A DNA stretch of 64,000 bases from Macrostomum hystrix (taxonomy: Eukaryota; Platyhelminthes; Macrostomidae), in the NCBI GenBank assembly GCA_950097015.1, contig CATNEN010000030.1:2031001-2095000 (forward strand). The letters run 5' to 3'. The translations under genes were made by a program, and so were the position numbers. Of this stretch, positions 1 through 12,404 are shown one piece after another. Position 1 is the stretch's first letter, and each line of letters opens with the position of its first letter. The notes beneath the pieces are model-generated. The model worked only from the letters and a program-made list of their open reading frames with translations, had not been told where the DNA came from and made no database searches.

Positions 1-450
1 CGAGGTTCTGACCTATTTCAGCAGCTTACCCTTTAAGGCTCATACCCATACCAACTTGAAGCTTCTAATCTAAGTAGTCAATGGTCTTACTAAATTTGAG
101 GCTCTTACCAATTTGAGGCTCTCATCTATTTGAGGCTCTTACTAATTTGAGGCTCTTACCGATTTGAGGCTCTTACGAATTTGAGAATCTTTCCTATTTT
201 AGGCTCTTACCAATTCGTGGCTCTTTTCAATTTGAGACTCTTACCGATCTGAGGCTCTTACTGATTTAAGGCTCTCATCTATTTGATTCTTTTACCGATT
301 TGAGGCTCTCACGAATTTGAGGCTCTTACCAATTTGAGGCTCTCAATAATTTGAGGCTCTCAACAGGTTTAGGATTCCAACAATTTGAGGCACTACCCCT
401 TTGAGGCTCTCACCCCATGTGATGCTCTTACTGTTTCTGGCAGTTAAGTC
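1..450. repeat. Degenerate ~18-bp tandem repeat (tttgaggctctta core)
   Basis: About two dozen imperfect copies of a unit with the core tttgaggctctta are seen from near base 30 to about 430. Spacing is mostly 18 bp with many substitutions. The array may begin before the window. It is older or less homogenised than the other arrays here. No coding signal is seen in it, and none in 451-1418, which I leave unannotated. Confidence 0.7.
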
Positions 451-1424
451 ACACAACAGAGGCTTTTAGTTTGTGGTCTGAGAGGTTGAGAGTATTTATA
501 TATGCAGAGCTGGCTAATCCCTCAACTTTAGCTTGCTGTTAGATTTTAATTCTCAAAATTTTGGTTTTCGCTCTTTTTATCTCCGTAACGTGCTACTTGA
601 AGTAGTAATCGTATTATTTAAATTATAAAAAGCACAATGAAAACGTAAACACTTCAGAAATAGGAATGATACTTGCCAGTAAAATCATGGCTGTGGTTGG
701 TTCGGATTCATTTCGACAGTTGCAAACGGCCGGCGGACGATCATCTGAAATTTGGCGAAACACTAAGCACGCATTCCATTGAAAGCTCGCGTCCCAGTGG
801 CCCCAGAAACTCACCCGAACACGCTCGCGCAGCGGTCGCGGCTCTGCTTGACTGGAATTTCATGGGCGAGTTTTTTTCAAATGGTGTTTGAAAACAGGGC
901 GGTACAGGGCTAGCTAGCAAGCATTCGCCTTTTCAACGGCGCAGGCGAGTTTAAAAGTGCGGATGGAGAGCATGAATGTCGAGTGACTGGACGAGCGGAT
1001 TTAGCGCACTGCGCAAATGCCGCACCCAGAGAAAAAACCAAGAAGTGTCTCCATTAAAGAAAGAAAAAACAGAGCTAAGGGCAGCTAGACGCGGTTTTAT
1101 TGACCCGTGGGGATCTGCTGGATTTAGAGGAAAGGGGAGGTCGGAGAGGAGTACGCGTTCTATCTGATCCTAGTTGCAATCGATTTGTTTGTTTGTCGTA
1201 TCCTTCAGGCCTTGGGCTGGCTTTTTACAATCGAAGTCTTCGGCAATTAAAAGTAAAGAGTCTTGGAATCCACTTGGAATTTCACGGTCCAGTAAACTAA
1301 TTTTAACCAATTGATTTCGATTAATTTTCGCGAAATAAACCGTGACAAGAGTACTGATCAAGAGCATATGAGAAGACGCATTTTAGGGACAAATTGAAAA
1401 GTAACGCGAAAAGTACCGATGAGC

Positions 1425-2615
1425 TACTTTACGAGAGCAGCTACGGAGAGTACAAGTGAGCCAGACGACTGTACGAGAGCAGCTACGGAGAGTACAAGTG
1501 AGCCAGACGACTGTACGAGAGCAGCTACGGAGAGTACAAGTGAGCCAGACGACTGTACAAGAGAAGCTACGGGGAGTACAAGTGAGCCAGACGACTGTAC
1601 AAGAGCAGCTACGGAGAGGACAAGTGAGCCAGACGACTGTACAAGAGAAGCTACGGGGAGTACAAGTGAGCCAGACGACTGTACAAGAACAGCTGCGGAG
1701 AGTACAAGTGAGCCAGACGACTGTACAAGAGAAGCTACGGGGAGTACAATTGAGCCAGACGACTGTACGAGAGCAGCTACGGGGAGTACAATTGAGCCAG
1801 ACGACTGTACGAGAGCAGCTGCGGAGAGCACAATTGAGCCAGACGACTGTACGAGAGCAGCTGCGGAGAGTACAAGTGAGCCAGACGACTGTACGAGAGC
1901 AGCTGCGGAGAGCACAATTGAGCCAGACGACTGTACAAAAGCAGCTGCGGAGAGTACAATTGAGCCAGACGACTGTACGAGAGCAGCTACGTGGAGTACA
2001 AGTGAGCCAGACGACTGTACAAGAGCAGCTGCGGAGAGTACAAGTGAGCCAGACGACTGTACGAGAGCAGCTGCGGAGAGTACAAGTGAGCCAGACGACT
2101 GTAAAAAAGCAGCTGCGGAGAGCACAAGTGAGCCAGATGACTGAACGAGAGCAGCTGCGGAGAGCACAATTGAGCCAGACGACTGTACAAAAGCAGCTGC
2201 GGAGAGTACAATTGAGCCAGACGACTGTACGAGAGCAGCTACGGGGAGTACAATTGAGCCAGACGACTGTACAAGAGAAGCTACGGGGAGTACAATTGAG
2301 CCAGACGACTGTACGAGAGCAGCTGCGGAGAGCACAAGTGAGCCAGACGACTGTACGAGAGCAGCTGCGGAGAGTACAAGTGAGCCAGACGACTGTACGA
2401 GAGCAGCTGCGGAGAGCACAATTGAGCCAGACGACTGTACAAAAGCAGCTGCGGAGAGTACAATTGAGCCAGACGACTGTACGAGAGCAGCTACGTGGAG
2501 TACAAGTGAGCCAGACGACTGTACAAGAGCAGCTGCGGAGAGTACAAGTGAGCCAGACGACTGTACGAGAGCAGCTACGGAGAGTACAAGTGAGCCTGAA
2601 GAATGTGCAAGAGCG
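1425..2615. repeat. Minisatellite, 42-bp unit, ~28 copies
   Basis: A unit beginning ctgtacgagagcagctacgg recurs every 42 bp and contains gagccagacgactgtac. Variants alternate cgaga/caaga/caaaa and acggaga/gcggaga, and some blocks of variants recur together, which suggests duplication of several units at once. Because 42 is 14 codons, four frames stay open for hundreds of codons. The peptides are perfect 14-residue repeats in all of them, so none is a credible protein. Confidence 0.95.
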
Positions 2616-2905
2616 GCAACCGAGAGTGCAGATGGGCCAGGAGAATGTGAGAACAACTACGAAAAGCACGGATGGGCTAGACAAATCAATAACAAATTAC
2701 TCGTACGAAGCACTGCAGAAACTTCTCCGCGTCCCCGGCGGCTGCAAAGTTGAGTCCGTAGTTGCAGTTTCTGCTCTCGTCCTTCCAGTGCACAAAGCAG
2801 TCGCTGGCTTGGAAGACTCGCACAACTGGTGTTGGTTTCGGTGAAGGCGCGTTTTCTTTGTTTTTGTGAGGAAATGCCCATGGGTCAAACGATTTTCATA
2901 CATTT

Positions 2906-2975
2906 TCATACATTATTCGGGGAAGGCCAGACGCGGATAGAAGGCTTAGAGGCTTTTCGTGCAATTTGAACCCTG
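2906..2975 (+). repeat. Fragment of the tRNA-derived SINE family
   Basis: The stretch reading gaaggcttagaggcttttcgtgcaattt matches, with a few changes, the internal part of the fuller SINE copy that starts about 90 bp downstream. The head and tail are missing. It is a truncated older copy lying next to a better preserved one. Confidence 0.5.
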
Positions 2976-2998
2976 ACCCGCACCAAGATTTTCTTATG

Positions 2999-3268
2999 GG
3001 ATGTCGGTGGCAGAGTGGTTAACGCGTTTGCCTCTCGCACCGAGGTCCCTAAGTTCGATTCTACGGCGAGGCCACATTTATTTGGGGCGCAGCCGTGGAG
3101 AGAAGGCTTGGGTGGCTTGTCGTGCAATTTACGCCTTTGAGGGCCAACCTCCAAGGCACAGTGAGAAAGTCAGGGCAGATGTACACACCCGTGTGAGCGT
3201 GTGCCTGCGTACGGTATCTGTGTGCGTGTGTGCTCAGGAGTCAGCGAAATGGGAAGAATTGCCTTGTT
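2999..3268 (+). repeat. tRNA-derived SINE, copy 1 (best head)
   Basis: The first ~75 bases resemble a tRNA of the Ser/Leu type: box A tggcagagtggttaacgcg and box B agttcgattct, correctly ordered and spaced for an internal Pol III promoter. A body follows containing a gcacagtgagaaagtc stretch, a GT-rich region and the segment tcagcgaaatggg. The same body is found on the opposite strand near 4.7, 7.2 and 34.6 kb and as a decayed plus-strand copy near 28.4 kb, so this is a dispersed family and not a functional tRNA. The 3' end seems truncated here. 3269-3600 holds nothing I can recognise. Confidence 0.8.
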
Positions 3269-3609
3269 GAAGAATTGAAATCGTTCAGACGCCTGTCCCA
3301 TGAGCAACTTCTTTCTGAACTCAAATAATTGGCAGACGAACCTCGAGGCTCAACGCAGGCCTGAAGGACTGGCTCCGACCGTCTGCTGTCGCGAGCTTCG
3401 ATCCGGAATCGGCAGCGGCGGCTGTTGAGCGCACCGTCGCCCAAAGCGCAGGCGATGCTGACCGGCACCACATCGTCGGATAGGCGGAGCCACTCCTGGT
3501 CATTGTCCTGCGCTCTGAACACCTCGGCCCAGAGCCTTGGCCAGAGAAGGAGGGGCACTGATTTGAGCGACATTTGACCTTCATTAGTCACTGTACTTGG
3601 CGAGTTTTT

Positions 3610-3995
3610 TTGCGGGAATGCGGAGGGTCTTTGGTGTGTCTTTGTACAGGAATGCGGAGGGTCCTTGGTGTGTCTTTGTACAGGAATGCGGAGGGTCCTT
3701 GGTGTGTCTTTGTACAGGAATGCGGAGGGTCCTTGGTGTGTCTTTGTACAGGAATGCGGAGGGTCCTTGGTGTGTCTTTGTACAGGAATTCGGAGGGTCC
3801 TTGGTGTGTCTTTGTACAGGAATGCGTAGGGTCCTTGGTGTGTCTTTGTACAGGAATGCGGAGGGTCCTTGGTGTGTCTTTGTACAGGAATGCGGAGGGT
3901 CCTTGGTGTGTCTTTGTACAGGAATGCGGAGGGTCCTTGGTGTATCTTTGTGCAGGAATGCGGAGGGTCTTTGGTGAGTCTTTGTGCGGGAATGC
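3610..3995. repeat. Minisatellite, 34-bp unit, ~11 copies
   Basis: The unit ggaatgcggagggtccttgg followed by tgtgtctttgtaca repeats every 34 bp with few changes. Three units make 102 bp, so an open frame of 34-residue periodicity appears in several frames. This is a simple array with no gene evidence. The following 3996-4684 shows only short unsupported ORFs. Confidence 0.93.
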
Positions 3996-4684
3996 AAATG
4001 ACCTTTGGTTTGCAAATTGGCTTTGTTGCTTTGTTTTGTTGTCAATTATTTCAAATCCTTTTAGAATGGTTCCTAAATAACTTTGAATGCTTAAAGGCCA
4101 AACTGAACTTCTTATAATTCCTTCTCCGTCTCGACCTCTCTGATTGCGAGCGGCTCAGTTAAATGCACTTTTAGCACAGAAGCTGAGCACTGTAGCCCCA
4201 GCAATTTGGTCCAAGATATGCCGGGCGGCAATAAAGAGACAGGCAGAGAGGTAGCGGGCCTCAAATCTTTTTAGAGGGACATAGGGGGGCAGGCGGAGGA
4301 GAAAAATTGTGGGAGAATTCGCCCCTGCAGCCAATTTCCCGGCGACGTTCGTTGGTCCGAGCGGAAGCGGCGCCTTTTCCCAGAGGCTCTGGTAGGCATT
4401 TGCATTCCTCGCCCGAAAGCAATGCAACCCCGGCCCCAGCAACACCTCCGCGGCTGGGTGCCATTCTAAAGCCGCCCCACTACTGTTGGCTACCTGAGCA
4501 CGTGGCTGTTCGCTTGTATCAGTTCGCCGGCTGCGCCTGCGTCCGAGCCAGTGACCGCTGATGAAGAATTGCCGCCGCAGAGTCCGCTGTTACCCATCTA
4601 ATGGCCAGGTGTACTTTTAAGGTCTCAGCTTTTGCTGCAGCTGCGGCTTGGTCTCCTGCAAATATTGGCAAATTATAAGAGGGT

Positions 4685-5025
4685 TAATAATAATAATAAT
4701 ATTTGCAGGAGGGCAGTGGCACATCATTTGGTGACCCTAGACCCGCAGCCAGCGAGGAAGCAATTCTGCCCATTTCGCTGACTCCTGAGCATACAGATAC
4801 TGTATGGAGGCACACGCTCACACAGGTGACTTTCTCATCGTCAAGCCATGTACAATTTCACTGTGCCTTGGAGGTTGGCCCTCAAGGGCGTAAATCACAC
4901 GACAAGCCCTAAAGCCTTCTCTCGGCGGCTGCGCCACAATTTAATGAGGCCTCGCCGCGGAATCGAGCTCAGGGACCTCAGTGCGAGAGGCAAACGCGTT
5001 AACCAGTCAGTCACCCCCAAAAATA
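4685..5025 (-). repeat. tRNA-derived SINE, copy 2 (full length with ATT-rich tail)
   Basis: Read on the minus strand it starts with a tRNA-like head (ggttaacgcgtttgcctctc, then a box B with tcgattcc) and runs through the family body. It ends at an ATT-repeat tail, visible on the plus strand as taataataataatatt near 4687. This is the most complete copy and defines both ends of the family. Its head lies against the telomere-like tract that follows. Confidence 0.8.
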
Positions 5026-5029
5026 TAAG

Positions 5030-5093
5030 AGGGGTTAGGTTTAGGTTTAGGTATAGGTTTATCGTTAGGGTTAGGGTTAGGGTTAGGGTTACG
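5030..5093 (+). repeat. Interstitial telomere-like tract (TTAGGG)n
   Basis: About four exact TTAGGG units (about 5065-5090) are preceded by degenerate TTTAGG-like units from 5034. TTAGGG is the common animal telomere repeat. The tract is short and interstitial. It may be a repaired break, or a telomere-targeting insertion, given the SINE head beside it. Confidence 0.85.
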
Positions 5094-5854
5094 GATCAAT
5101 AGGATGAGCGTACAGTTAGACTGAGTGAATCCCTAGACCGGTCATTCTCTCAATTCCTACCGGGCCCACCTGGCAGAGAGTCATGTGAGCCAGCAGTGTT
5201 GTGAGCTGCTTTTCTAGAAAAAAAACCTACAGTGTAAGTGCGCCATGAATTCCCAGGGTAGTATTTTTCTTCCAAAGCCGAGCGGTTTTCCTAACAGTGA
5301 GTCAATTTGCAAGCCTCGCTTAGGTGGGGATTTTTTCCACGAGGATATTTCTCCACCGCTATCTGTGGCAGGCAACCAGTACGAATGACCGCTGCTGAGT
5401 GGATTGGACAGGTGTCCAGGTGCAGCGAGAAACTGCAGTTGGTTGGTGACGCATGATATTCCAATTCGACTCAATAAATGCTCAAACTACGAGTACTTTA
5501 CGTTTTGGGACAGACTTCCATTTCATTTCACTCCTTCTGGCTTGTACGAGTAGAAAGAATCTTTTGTGCAGCCGGAGCTGAGGAAATAAATAAATTGTCA
5601 GACAATCATTTCTAAGTCATTGTTTCCTACAAATATGAATATGAATGCGCAGTTTTTATTCCGAACTTCTGACAGGCACTAATCCGATACAAAGTGGCCA
5701 GATTTCCGAAGGGATTTTCTAGGGCCAGTTTTTGCTGCTGCGAATAAGATTGTTTGCCTAAGTACTGAATATATACAGCAGGCTGCTGTGGGCCTGAACT
5801 GTGGATTAGCGGCAGGACTGCCCGACTGCACCCGCCTCAGGCTAAACTACCTTC

Positions 5855-6570
5855 CTACTCTGCTACCCTACCCTGTCTACTCTGCCACCCTACCCTGTCT
5901 ACTCAGTCCACTACCCTGTCTACTCATGTCACCCTACTCAGTCTACTCTCTCTCCCTAACCAGTCTACTCTCTCACCAAACCCTGTCTACTCAGTCACCC
6001 TACTCAGTCTACTCTCTCTCCCTAACCAGTCAACTCTCCCTACCCAGTCTACTCTCTCACCAAACCCAGTCTACTCTCTCTCCCTACCCAGTCTACTCTC
6101 TCTCCCTACCCAGTCTACTCTCTCTCCCTACCCAGTCTACTCTCTCTCCCTACCCAGTCTACTCTCTCACCAAACCCAGTCTACTCTCTCACCAAACCCA
6201 GTCTACTCTCTCACCAAACCCAGTCTACTCTCTCACCAAACCCAGTCTACTCTCTCTCCCTACCCAGTCTACTCTCTCTCCCTACCCAGTCTATTCTCTC
6301 TCCCTACCCAGTCTACTCTCTCTCCCTACCCAGTCTACTCTCTCTCCCTACCCAGTCTACTCTCTCTCCCTACCCAGTCTACTCTCTCTCCCTACCCAGT
6401 CTACTCTCTCAACAAACCCAGTCTACTCTCTCATCCTACCATTTTTGCTCTGTCATCCTAACCTGTCTACTTTGAAACTCTACTGTGTACAGCTCTCTCA
6501 CTCTACCCTATCAAATCTCTCACCCTACCGTGTCTACTATCTCACCCTACCCTGTCTATTCTCCCACCCT
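5855..6570. repeat. Minisatellite, 22-bp pyrimidine-rich unit, ~32 copies
   Basis: Units of the form agtctactctctctccctaccc alternate with a variant ending ctctcaccaaaccc. The plus strand is almost purine-free over hundreds of bases, apart from regular AG steps. The variant forms come in runs, which suggests block amplification. The edges decay into unlike sequence on both sides. The 287-codon ORF through it is an artefact. 6571-7190 contains only weak ORFs. Confidence 0.93.
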
Positions 6571-7194
6571 GCTCTTTCCAGCTCCATTTCAACAGCAGCC
6601 GAACGGCACTCACCGTCGAGTTTAGCCAGGTCACAGCGCAGTCTAAATTGATAGCTTAGCCCAAGCTGCAGCCCAACAACAGTTGCCAATGAGCTGGCAA
6701 GTTTCTGTTTCTCTGCTCAAATTTAGCCAGTTGGCCAGTCAGTGCTTAGCGAATTGTTGCATAGCAGGCAGAGATGCCCATTGTCTGCGGTTCCGGATGA
6801 GCTGTCGCAGCAAATTTGCCCAGCAGGAAGCCAGGCGTATTATGACAGACGGAGAGCCACAGAATCAGGGAGAGAGAGGGTCGCGCTCCCTGATTGGCTG
6901 GGCTGTTGGCCAGCTATTTTTGCAGAATCAGCAAGCCGAGGATTTTTGTCCTCACCCCTAAGCAGCCACCCCTACTCCACTCCACTAGGCTGGAAGCAGC
7001 GGCAGATTTTAATGAGGCCTCCGCGAGACCACTGGGGGTTGGTAGGGCCGTTGGCGAGACGGGGCGGAGTCCACATGGCGTTCAAAGCAGGCAAGGGATT
7101 CAGCCTTCCCTTCTACACTCCCATCAGATCCTCACAGCCCCAATTGTCAACTTGTGCTAGTGTATGAGCTAGCAGCTATGCCAGGATAGACACA

Positions 7195-7465
7195 GATAAT
7201 AATAACAATACTTTTTGCTGGAGGGCTGCGGGTGACGGCAAACCATTTGGTGACATCACACCAACCAGGAGGCAATTCTGCCCATTTCGCTGACTCCTGA
7301 GCACACACGCAAACAGGTACCGTACGCAGGCACACGCTCACACAGGTGTAAGGGCGTAAATTGCACGACAAGACCCATGGCAGCGACCCAAATTAGTGGG
7401 GCCTCGCCGTGGAGTCGAGCTCAGGGACCATGGTGCGAGCAGCAAACGCGACGTTAGACCGCTCT
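7195..7465 (-). repeat. tRNA-derived SINE, copy 3
   Basis: On the minus strand it shows the tRNA-like head (a ggtccctgagctcgac box-B region), the family body, and an ATT-rich tail near 7197-7210. Relative to copy 1 it has internal deletions, including loss of much of the segment after the GT-rich region. Confidence 0.75.
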
Positions 7466-7637
7466 GTAAATCACCAACATATACACAGGTACATACGCAG
7501 ATACCACATACCTGGGTATACTATTTATCTGGGCACATAGTATCTGTTTCAGTAGTCCAAATCGTTTTTCTCAATAAGCCATAGCAAATGCTGTTTCATT
7601 CCAATATTTAAGCGCTCTGTAACAACAGTTAAGCTTC

Positions 7638-7995
7638 ATCCTAACAGGTGATAACGGGTGAAGCATTATCCAAACAGGTGATAACGGGTGAAGCTCCATC
7701 CAAACAGGTGATAACGGGTGAAGCTCCATCCAAACAGGTGATAACGGGTGAAGCTCCATCCAAACAGGTGATAACGGGTGAAGCTCCATCCAAACAGGTG
7801 ATAACGGGTGAAGCTCTATCCAAACAGGTGATAACGGGTGAAGCTCCATCCAAACAGGTGATAACGGGTGAAGCTCCATCCAAACAGGTGATAACAGGTG
7901 AAGCTTCATTCTGACAGGTGATAACGGGTGAAGCTTTATTCTAACAGGTGATAACAGGTGACGCTTTATTCTAACAGGTGATAACAGGTGACTCT
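7638..7995. repeat. Minisatellite, 30-bp unit, ~12 copies
   Basis: The unit aggtgataacgggtgaagct followed by ccatccaaac repeats every 30 bp. The central copies are nearly identical, and the outermost copies diverge (ttctaac in place of tccaaac), a typical edge-decay pattern. Being 10 codons long, it opens frames on both strands. 8001-8519 has no recognisable gene. Confidence 0.95.
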
Positions 7996-8517
7996 TCATT
8001 CTAACCAATGAAATTAAAACAGGTGACTTGTAGATTTGATCAAGTTTTGCTGCGGCTCATTCTTGTTTTTCTGTCACGACCAAATTACTGTAGCCAGTTA
8101 GTTTCTTGGAGATTTCTGTGATACAAAAAGCAAGTCGCAAATCAAAAGGTAACAAATTTGTCCATTAATATAAAAGAGAATAATCAATTACCGAAGACAG
8201 ACGTTGCTGCAGGTGAATAAACAGGAAACAAACCTGGGAAATAGAGTGACGCACCTGGACCAACAGATTATTTTTTGTCTTTAAATTAGCTTTTTGTAAT
8301 TATTTCGACTCCCAGGGAGACGGAAGCTAATTGGCGCACCTTGGAGACTGTTTCGAATAAGCTCTTTGACATGAGACTGAATATTTTGCTCAGATGTATG
8401 CCGCTGATTGAAGGTAGATTAAAAAGCTGGGTGGACATGCAATGAGGCTCGGACAGAGCAAGACGGACTACCCGGCAACTGACTGACCAGCCTAATGGGG
8501 ACCGGCAAATTGCCGAT

Positions 8518-11018
8518 TCACTGAATGTGCCACTTGCTGATTCACCCTCACACAGTTCACAGGATGTGCCACTTGCTGATTCCCAAGGCCCTGATCACCC
8601 TCACACAGTTCACAGGATGTGCCACTTGCTGATTCACCCTCACACAGTTCACAGGATGTGCCACTTGCTGATTCACCCTCACACAGTTCACAGGATGTGC
8701 CACTTGCTGATTCACCCTCACACAGTTCACAGGATGTGCCACTTGCTGATTAACTATCACACTGTTCACAGGATGTGCCACTTGCTGATTCACGCTCACA
8801 CAGTTCACAGGATGTGCCACTTGCTGATTCACCATCACACTGTTCACAGGATGTGCCACTTGCTGATTCACCCTCACCCAGTTCACAGGATGTTCCACTT
8901 GCTGATTCACCCTCACCCAGTTCACAGGATGTTCCACTTGCTGATTCACCCTCACACAGTTCACAGGATGTGCCACTTGCTGATTCACCCTCACACAGTT
9001 CACAGGATGTGCCACTTGCTGATTCACCCTCACACAGTTCACAGGATGTTCCACTTGCTGATTCACCCTCACACAGTTCACAGGATGTTCCACTTGCTGA
9101 TTCACCCTCACACAGTTCACAGGATGTGCCACTTGCTGATTAACTATCACACTGTTCACAGGATGTGCCACTTGCTGATTCACCCTCACACAGTTCACAG
9201 GATGTGCCACTTGCTGATTCACCCTCACACAGTTCACAGGATGTGCCACTTGCTGATTCACCATCACACTGTTCACAGGATGTGCCACTTGCTGATTCAC
9301 CCTCACACAGTTCACAGGATGTGCCACTTGCTGATTCACCCTCACACAGTTCACAGGATGTGCCACTTGCTGATTCACCCTCACACAGTTCACAGGATGT
9401 GCCACTTGCTGATTCACCCTCACACAGTTCACAGGATGTTCCACTTGCTGATTCACCCTCACACAGTTCACAGGATGTGCCACTTGCTGATTAACTATCA
9501 CACTGTTCACAGGATGTGCCACTTGCTGATTCACCATCACACTGTTCACAGGATGTGCCACTTGCTGATTAACTATCACACTGTTCACAGGATGTGCCAC
9601 TTGCTGATTCACCCTCACACAGTTCACAGGATGTGCCACTTGCTGATTCACCCTCACACAGTTCACAGGATGTGCCACTTGCTGATTCACCCTCACACAG
9701 TTCACAGGATGTGCCACTTGCTGATTAACTATCACACTGTTCACAGGATGTGCCACTTGCTGATTAACTATCACACTGTTCACAGGATGTGCCACTTGCT
9801 GATTCACCCTCACACAGTTCACAGGATGTGCCACTTGCTGATTCACCCTCACACAGTTCACAGGATGTGCCACTTGCTGATTCACGCTCACACAGTTCAC
9901 AGGATGTGCCACTTGCTGATTCACCCTCACCCAGTTCACAGGATGTGCCACTTGCTGATTCACCCTCACACAGTTCACAGGATGTGCCACTTGCTGATTC
10001 ACCCTCACACAGTTCACAGGATGTGCCACTTGCTGATTCACCTATCACACTGTTCACAGGATGTGCCACTTGCTGATTCACGCTCACACAGTTCACAGGA
10101 TGTGCCACTTGCTGATTCACCCTCACACAGTTCACAGGATGTGCCACTTGCTGATTCACCCTCACACAGTTCACAGGATGTGCCACTTGCTGATTCACGC
10201 TCACACAGTTCACAGGATGTGCCACTTGCTGATTCACCCTCACCCAGTTCACAGGATGTGCCACTTGCTGATTCACCCTCACACAGTTCACAGGATGTGC
10301 CACTTGCTGATTCACCCTCACAAAGTTCACAGGATGTGCCACTTGCTGATTCACCATCACACTGTTCACAGGATGTGCCACTTGCTGATTCACGCTCACA
10401 CAGTTCACAGGATGTGCCACTTGCTGATTCACGCTCACAAAGTTCACAGGATGTGCCACTTGCTGATTCACCCTCACCCAGTTCACAGGATGTGCCACTT
10501 GCTGATTCACCCTCACACAGTTCACAGGATGTGCCACTTGCTGATTCACCCTCACACAGTTCACAGGATGTGCCACTTGCTGATTCACGCTCACACAGTT
10601 CACAGGATGTGCCACTTGCTGATTCACCATCACACTGTTCACAGGATGTGCCACTTGCTGATTCACGCTCACACAGTTCACAGGATGTGCCACTTGCTGA
10701 TTCACGCTCACACAGTTCACAGGATGTGCCACTTGCTGATTCACCCTCACCCAGTTCACAGGATGTGCCACTTGCTGATTCACCCTCACACAGTTCACAG
10801 GATGTGCCACTTGCTGATTCACCCTCACACAGTTCACAGGATGTGCCACTTGCTGATTCACCCTCACACAGTTCACAGGATGTGCCACTTGCTGATTCAC
10901 CCTCACACAGTTCACAGGATGTGCCACTTGCTGATTCACGCTCACACAGTTCACAGGATGTGCCACTTGCTGATTCACCATCACACTGTTCACAGGATGT
11001 GCCACTTGCTGATCCACC
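8518..11018. repeat. Large minisatellite, 39-bp unit, ~64 copies
   Basis: The unit tgtgccacttgctgattcac followed by cctcacacagttcacagga repeats every 39 bp for 2.5 kb. Variants at a few fixed positions (ccctcacac, cgctcacac, ccatcacac with tgttc, taactatcac, tgttcc) recur in the same order in several blocks, which indicates higher-order duplication. 39 bp is 13 codons, so ORFs of up to 866 codons arise on the plus strand and long ones also on the minus strand. There is no promoter, domain or composition argument for a protein. Confidence 0.96.
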
Positions 11019-11312
11019 CTCACTCTATGTATTATATTATACTATGCATTTAAACTTGTCCGAACACTACGCACGGAGTCGGTCAATATTTGTAGACGAA
11101 TTATTTTCCCCTAAAATATCAGAGTGAGTCTGAAAGGCTGTGCACACTGATAAAGTCAGTTCAGTTGAGGAAATAAGGGACAGACCGTAAGCAAATCGTC
11201 TCAGAAATGGGCAGAGTTGAATCGGGGCAGAGAGTTATAAGTGCAAATAGAATATAACTGTCTGCTTTTAATCAGTTGTTTTAGAGTTAATCGACTCCAT
11301 TGATAAGCCAAG

Positions 11313-11384
11313 GCGAGTGTGGTGTAACGGTTAGCATGGATGCCTTCCAAGCATTCGACCCGGGTTCGACTCCCGGCACTCGCA
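11313..11384 (+). tRNA. tRNA-Gly (TCC anticodon)
   Basis: The 72-nt gene folds as a full cloverleaf. The acceptor stem gcgagtg pairs with cactcgc, the D-arm region contains taacggttagc, the anticodon stem gatgc/gcatt encloses the loop cttccaa (anticodon TCC), and the T arm is cccgg-gttcgac-tcccgg. The discriminator base is A and CCA is not encoded, as in eukaryotes. A TTTTTT run at 11389-11394 is a standard Pol III terminator. It closely resembles the animal tRNA-Gly(TCC) consensus, so it is likely functional. Confidence 0.95.
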
Positions 11385-11388
11385 GATA

Positions 11389-11394
11389 ATTTTT
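11389..11394 (+). terminator. Pol III T-run terminator for tRNA-Gly
   Basis: A run of six T begins four bases after the tRNA 3' end, the usual Pol III termination signal. Beyond it, 11395-12270 is AT-rich and without a supportable gene. Confidence 0.8.
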
Positions 11395-12404
11395 TCTCTC
11401 CTACGAGTATTTTTCAAAGCTACAACAGAGGCCATTATAAAATCAATTAGGATGCAGAACAGGATTAACAAAGATAACCTAGCAACGCCACCTAATTATC
11501 GACTGTTTTTAATACTTCTTTTTGTGTCAAAAAGAGTTCAGTTTTTTAGACAACACAGAAAAATTAATTAATAACATGCTTCACAGCTTTATAGAAGTAG
11601 TGAGGACGTTGATTTGATTTTAGTTTATTTTATATTAAAAAACGAACGGGTGACAAAACAAATAATGCCATGAGATAATTTTTTAGAAAAGCGCTACATC
11701 ATCAGAAATATTCAGTTCTTTAGATGTGCCTAAAGCCGACCGAACGTAGAGTGCAAAAATATGATAGACGGAGCTAGCCGTTGTACAGTATAATCAAGTA
11801 ACGAGTAACGATTAACAATATGCTGTCAAGATTATCTACTTTGAAAGGGTTTCGGGAATTTTCATCAAAAGAATCAAATAAATCAAAACTACTAGCTATT
11901 GAAGATAAAATTCATAACAACCAGTCTATAACAGTTACATAGATCCAAACGATACACGAACCAGATGTACTTAACAAAATACAACAGCTAATAGTAATAA
12001 TAACATGATATGTCCGTGCTTACATGACTGTAGAAATTTTAATACTCAATTTCCGAGGACTAACAAAGAAAATGCACTTTTTAATAAGAATCAACTCATC
12101 TCACCTCATCAGAAAGGTAGTTATATATTCTAGTAAATAAGAGATCTACATAGATTCCGGTAAGGCTGTAAACACAAGAGCATTGACACTAATGATAACC
12201 CTACAATAGTAAGCACGGAGAAAAACAGACCACACTACTTAGGACATGAGTAGACGAATGAGACACATATATCATTTTTTATTGCAGATTCGATTCAGGA
12301 CGATTATACCAAAATATCTTGATCTTATCTTTGTAGTATCACGAAATAGATTATTTTTATGTGAGGAAAATGCGATCTTTTGTTGAAGACAATGCGGAAT
12401 GGGC

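Noticed and set aside
1383-2844. Overlapping ORFs of 410-462 codons on both strands
   Set aside because: They are produced by a 42-bp array; four frames are open at once, which selection on a protein would not give.
3001-3075. Functional tRNA-Ser/Leu gene
   Set aside because: Promoter boxes are present, but the acceptor stem does not pair well and the same head with the same body occurs elsewhere; it is a SINE head.
8527-11127. 866-codon plus-strand ORF (and long minus-strand ORFs)
   Set aside because: It is an exact 13-residue repeat produced by the 39-bp array; long frames are open on both strands and there is no domain, splice or start-context support.
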